From Drosophila pseudoobscura (taxonomy: Eukaryota; Arthropoda; Insecta; Diptera; Drosophilidae): a stretch of DNA of 64,000 nucleotides. The position numbers and the translations under genes were made by a program. A model generated the notes under the pieces. The model saw nothing but the letters and a program-made list of their open reading frames with translations. It was not told the DNA's origin and did no database searches. The stretch is taken from contig NC_046681.1 in NCBI RefSeq assembly GCF_009870125.1, forward strand, positions 17,311,001 through 17,375,000, given 5' to 3'. How positions within the stretch are numbered: the first letter of the stretch is position 1; the number at the start of each line of letters is the position of its first letter. This document shows, piece after piece, positions 59,446 through 64,000 of the stretch.

Positions 59446-62359
59446 TTAATCTTTGTCTTTGCAAATCCGAGACGTCATTTCGTGCAATGGCTCCAATTCC
59501 TTGCTTGATATCATATCGAATTCTTTTACAAAATAATAAAAATGTTTATAGCAAGCATTAACGTGCGCCTCCTGTAAATAAACAAAATGTAGGAGCATGT
59601 TATTCACCGAGTTAAGATCGCAAAAGCAGCCAAGGGAACGTAGATTTATAAAGAGCAGAAAACTATAGTGCTCCGACAATAATATATCCGATTCTAGGAG
59701 TAGGGATGAAAGGAGAGAACATTCTTTACTGGGAAAAGATTATAGTGCACCCTCTCGGTTTACATATGGAAAAGGAAAAGCGAGTGTGCGTCTAAAATCT
59801 GATAAAGTTCACTGGTTTATGAGACCAAAAGCATGATCCGAACAACCTAGGATGCTTGCTTCAGCTCGTAGCGATGTAGTTATGTATATGGCCGCTTGAA
59901 AAGGTCCCACCCCCTTCCACCTAACTCCCCTAATTTACAAGATAAAGTAACTTCTCGATGAACTAGGGATGTTTCCCAGATCTTATCGGACAAAAAAGAA
60001 AATTTACGTTCCTTTAATGACGTCAGACTACGAGTAGAGAGCGGACCCATCAAAATCCCTAATGTGGTCATTCAGCTTCATAAGCACGGATTTACAAAAT
60101 GCAGCATACAGTTGATCCAATATAAAACGACACGTCGCAAGTAGTCTTCAGTCTACAACAATTCGGTCGTATCCGAGAAAAAAGGATTGCTGAGCTTACT
60201 GGGCAAGCATTCTGATAACTAACTACAGAAGAATAAGTTAATTTTTTGGATACCGGTACTGCACAGACAGTTTCGTAAGCGAGGAAGAAGGAACTAAATA
60301 GATGGATAAATTATACAAAAAGTTTATAAAAATAGAATTGCGCCTAGAAAACGTTGTCAGTTTAGCTGAGAAAGTGTATCTTACTATGTAATAAATAATA
60401 GATAATAATTATTATCATGAGAGTAGAAATTACATATATCCTTAATGGCTTACATTAACTATCGGTTTATAACAAATTGAAATTACTTACAGCGCCGATG
60501 CTCACGATTCTGTCAAAATGGTGAATGTAGACGTGTACGAAAACACGGAACAATCGCGTAAGAATTTTACGACAAAGTGCAACAAAAGTTTTTGGAAATG
60601 GAACACCTGAAAAAATATCATAAATATTATATATTATTATTATTCCGATAAATTCATACGTATACAGTGCCAGACTTAAGTGCTCGCACAGCAATAACTT
60701 TTGACTTTACTGCTGTTTTTTGCATTGTTCCGTAGAGTTTATCTAAAAATGCAGAGACTCTTCTAGGCTAAAACAAGTATCAGTTGGTAAATTGGTTCGT
60801 TCTGACTATCAAATAGTAAAATACCATTGTTTTTTGTTTGCAGTTTTTAATGCATTTTTGTTGTTTTATTGTCTGCCTCAAAACGTTCATTTTTTTCTAG
60901 AAGTCAGAAATTGTTAGTCACGAAGACGACCTTTTTTTACTTTCGACGATATAGGGTAGATTAGCCGTTTGACCCACTGCGCAAAGGCTTAAAGTTTTCT
61001 TTTTTTTGAATATAATTCATTGTTGTATTCGAATTTACACGTACTTACCAGTGGATACGGGAAACAAGGCTTCATTGTTAATTTGAGTCTCAATCCAGTC
61101 CATTAGGTGTTCAATATATTTTTGAGCCGGGAGAGCAACTGGTTTTTTATAGCTGAAACAGTAAATTAAGAAAGGTAAAAATTTCTATTAAAAACTTTGA
61201 AAAAGCTGCTGGATTTACAGGAATTATGTAGGGGACTGATGTCAACAAACCAGTATGCTTACACCAAAAGGGTAATCGGTGGAAACGATACTGCATTCGT
61301 TAGTAGCCACCATCGAGGGAGCCCTTCATAACAAAAAGGATGCGCTATGATTACTCGTTGATAAACCCGGAAAATTCGATATCGGAACTACGAACGCTAT
61401 AATGGATCGCAACACGCACCCATCAATTAACCTCTGGATAGAGAACCATCGAAGTTGTAGATGTAAATGTGTATATGCATCTCTTGAATTGAGTTGCGGA
61501 GATACAGAACATCACTTCACTTTCAGTGGCAGACTTAGATTCGGTATTTTGGTTTTTGAATTCAAGAATCGAATCCAATCCAAAATTCTCATTTAAGTTT
61601 GACAGAAGCGGGTGTGTCATTGAAGAAATCATCGCCAATTTGGAGCCAGGCAGAGCCTACCGGAAAGTTTCTTCCTGGGATTGCTCATCGACTATTCCTG
61701 TGAGCCACATTTGAGGCGGAGTTATGTCGTTATTTTTTCAACCGATCTGCAATATCTGAAGGAAACCCATATCGCTCTTAGGAATACCCAAACTGAATCA
61801 TAATGATACACGTGGTATGATGTAATTCCGCAGCTAATCATATTTTGATATCAATTTGGTAAGGTGCATAAAAACTTACATCTCTCCATCTGCCCACAAA
61901 TACTCATAACGTGAGCCTCCAGACATAGTTGGACATGTTGATTCATCGCAATACTCGGAAACAGTACCGTAAATAAGGTTGATACGATTGAAGAAGTCCA
62001 CAACTTTGTATTAAAATTGAAAAAATTTTAAATTTAAAACATTTGTTCCTGTAGAGATTGTTAACAGCTGCAATGACCACTTACCATGCACCGCTAGCCA
62101 GTCATTCATGTTCTCCCCTGGAGGTAACCGCACCACCTGACGTAAATTTATGCCAGATTGAAGACTAGCCTGGGCTTGTTTGTAGAGAGAATATCTAATT
62201 GTGCCTGCCGCAAATCGTTTTTTGGGCCTAAAAGTCTGCAAATAGATGTTTTGATTTTTAAAAATGCAGATGACGGGGCAGACGCTGTATAAATATTTAT
62301 TTGGTTGACTATCGTACTTTTCCTTTTTGAAAGAACTCAACAAATCCATTTAAAGCCAT
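59446..62359 (-). CDS. Mob3: MOB kinase activator 3, six exons
   Basis: The exons are 62359-62318, 62235-62085, 62003-61880, 61152-61049, 60606-60491 and 59571-59446. They join in phase to 220 residues, the length I recall for fly Mob3. It reads [20 protein letters not shown], then [40 protein letters not shown], and [20 protein letters not shown]. The last carries two of the zinc-binding cysteines; [10 protein letters not shown] supplies the histidines. It ends [14 protein letters not shown] proteins are co-activators of NDR/LATS-class kinases; the MOB3 subclass binds MST1-type kinases rather than NDR. Introns 3-5 are swollen with element debris, including a Tc1-like end at about 60664. A longer upstream frame at 62349 reads in another phase and was rejected. 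Confidence 0.94.
60664..60960. mobile_element. Tc1-like transposon end in Mob3 intron
   Basis: After a TA, cagtgccagacttaagtgct followed by cgcacagcaataacttttga resembles a Tc1-family terminal repeat. No second end or transposase was found, so it is a truncated copy. Confidence 0.4.
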
Positions 62360-62490
62360 ATTATTGTTTAGTTCGAAACACAGGTAGTAATATACAATTG
62401 GCATTACATTTTAACGTGAATTAATACATAAATATTTACGTTTTTTATACTACACTAGTGAATGTACAACGCAATGTGAAAACAATCGAG

Positions 62491-62505
62491 AGTACTATCG
62501 ATGGG
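62491..62505. promoter_or_regulatory. DRE-like TACTATCGATGG upstream of Mob3/Cdk1
   Basis: agtactatcgatggg shares the 12-mer tactatcgatgg exactly with the Bug22-COX10 spacer (43007-43018). It lies about 135 bp upstream of the Mob3 start codon, within the Mob3-Cdk1 divergent spacer. Confidence 0.45.
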
Positions 62506-62799
62506 TGGACAAAATAATAACGGTATTCATTAAAGCAATTCAAGTTAACTACTGCGTTTAACTTGAACTTGAATATATGTATATTTTTATCACCAACTTC
62601 CTAGTGCCCAGTACAGGAAAATTGTTCGCTACTAACAGTCTTATGACATTCGACATTGCTTACTGACTAGTTACAAAAGCAAGAATAGCCCTATGGGAAG
62701 AGCATGCGGTAAGAGCGAGGGAGACAACTGCGTTAGGTGGGCTTTCTAGTTAACCTGGGAGCAGCGCAACGGTAGATATGATTGATTCGAATGATATCG

Positions 62800-63070
62800 G
62801 ATTACGTTTCAGTCAAAACGATAAGTATTCGTTATAAGTTGCTCCTGTTTTCAAAAATTTTGTCATCGATATGTTTCGTTTAGTCATCGATTCTGGCACT
62901 CAAAAACAGCTGACCTGCTTGCTCTAAAAGTAAACAGCGTGATACACATTATTTCCGATCCAAATTCGAGGTTGGGTTAAGAAAAAATTAAGGCACAAGC
63001 TAAATTGCTCTAGTAATGGTGTTAAATTTATGTTAATGCATCAATAAGTCATCCATATTTCCGTTTTAAA
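62800..63070. repeat. Dispersed segment shared with 40130-40620
   Basis: The string gtcatcgattctggcactca then aaaacagctgacctgcttgc parallels 40244-40283, followed by the ggttgggttaagaaaaaatt block. It is in the Mob3-Cdk1 spacer. Confidence 0.45.
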
Positions 63071-63469
63071 AAGCGCTGCGGACATCGGTAGACACTAGCA
63101 CGAATATACTTCAGCAATTAGGGAGCAGCTAGCTTAATAAATAAATATAAAACACATGTACATACATTTAAGTTGCTACAATATACGTGAGTTCATGGAA
63201 AAAACAAATCGAGTTACTAAACTGTTTGTATTGGGAAAGGCTTATCAATATTTTCTAAAGCTGTATTTATGCATTAAGTAAATCTAGCATTGCGAAATTT
63301 ATTCCTCTTCGAAACCATAAATTTGTTTTTTTTTTCCAACGTCAACATGAGTTTTTGCAATAACATTTTTTATTTTTGAACCACAGTTAAAACTATTGTT
63401 AATGTACCCATTTTTGTTAATTCTACAAAAATTCACAGAAAATTTTGTGTTTGTTTGTGTCGTCAGCTC

Positions 63470-63540
63470 TTGTTTTATGGATATTTGATGCTGAATCGAT
63501 GTTTCACATCTACCTAAAGTTTCACCGTTCCCCCGAATAA
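63470..63540 (-). repeat. Copy of the gaacggtg/gatgtgaaac dispersed family
   Basis: The reverse complement reads gggggaacggtgaaacttta then ggtagatgtgaaacatcgat, matching 22330-22360 and 34425-34455. Confidence 0.5.
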
Positions 63541-63840
63541 TGTCATATAATTATTGAGTACAAAGAGAATTAATTAAACATAATAATATGTATAAATAGA
63601 TGAATGCGTGTAAATATGATACTTCCCTTGAATTAACAAGCCACGCAGGCCCATAAACAAATGTATTAGTTAGTCCATTTTGTATTTTGGGTACAATTCA
63701 ATTCCATATTCCAAATTGGCGATTTATGTTGATTTGTCGAATTCCAAGTGGCTTGTCAGTACAATATCGAAATCTGGCAACTTCCAAATAAAGAAGCATC
63801 TTAGAACGCGGAAATTTGAATTAGTGTTTTGTATTAATAA

Positions 63841-64000
<160 letters not shown>

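Noticed and set aside
59880-60071. 63-codon minus frame in Mob3 intron 5 as an alternative exon
   Set aside because: No flanking splice signals in phase; the surrounding Mob3 exons already give the full family-length protein.

Overview
This is animal nuclear DNA from a Drosophila-type fly. The genes are split by short introns with GT/AG borders. The proteins are close to fly and human families, and two fly-specific genes occur: the securin pimples, and a complete Sirt6. The intergenic DNA is AT-rich and full of degraded fly mobile elements (DINE-1-like repeats, BEL and gypsy-class fossils, Tc1-like ends, a MITE). From memory, most of the genes (gny, KdelR, SmB, TfIIB, METAP1D, Bug22, COX10, ClpP, Cand1, pim, Mob3, Cdk1) lie together in D. 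melanogaster on arm 2L near band 31 (Muller element B), so this looks like the same block in a related and more repeat-rich species. The species cannot be named from the sequence alone.

Layout, left to right: BORCS8 (452-3401,+) with a gypsy-class fossil in an intron; gny/ALG6 (4705-7148,+); a BEL-class fossil (about 7570-8420,-); an intronless importin-4 gene (9286-12528,-); KdelR (13144-13782,-); SmB (15226-16605,+); a large foldback palindrome (about 16840-18150); a near-complete DINE-1-like element (about 19129-20215); Sirt6 (20305-22099,-); TfIIB (23590-24745,+); a 257-bp MITE (26732-26988); TBC1D16 (27058-29251,-); a repeat-rich stretch holding a three-exon COMMD5-like gene (31611-34051,-); a leucine-rich-repeat membrane protein (35728-39336,-); METAP1D (40848-41937,+); Bug22/CFAP20 (42115-42767,-); COX10 (43694-45870,+); a BEL-class fossil; myotrophin (47495-49025,-); ClpP (50484-51373,+); Cand1 (51636-55747,-); pim (57086-58575,+); Mob3 (59446-62359,-); and the first exon of Cdk1 (63850 to the window edge,+).

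The exon structures were assembled by hand by matching splice sites, reading phase and protein similarity. For each multi-exon gene completed within the window, the exon lengths sum to a whole number of codons. Nearly all are housekeeping genes: ER glycosylation and retrieval (gny, KdelR), splicing and transcription (SmB, TfIIB), mitochondria (COX10, METAP1D, ClpP), ubiquitin-ligase control (Cand1, COMMD5-like) and mitosis (pim, Cdk1). They are mostly arranged as head-to-head pairs with 0.9-1.5 kb between start codons, with tightly packed tail-to-tail ends. Several divergent spacers carry TATCGAT-type (DRE-like) motifs.

The most unusual items are the foldback palindrome, which could encode a long hairpin RNA; an in-frame open extension after the KdelR stop codon; the GC-rich intronless importin-4 gene in an otherwise AT-rich, intron-bearing block; and a duplicated Cand1 C-terminal coding segment in its own 3' flank.
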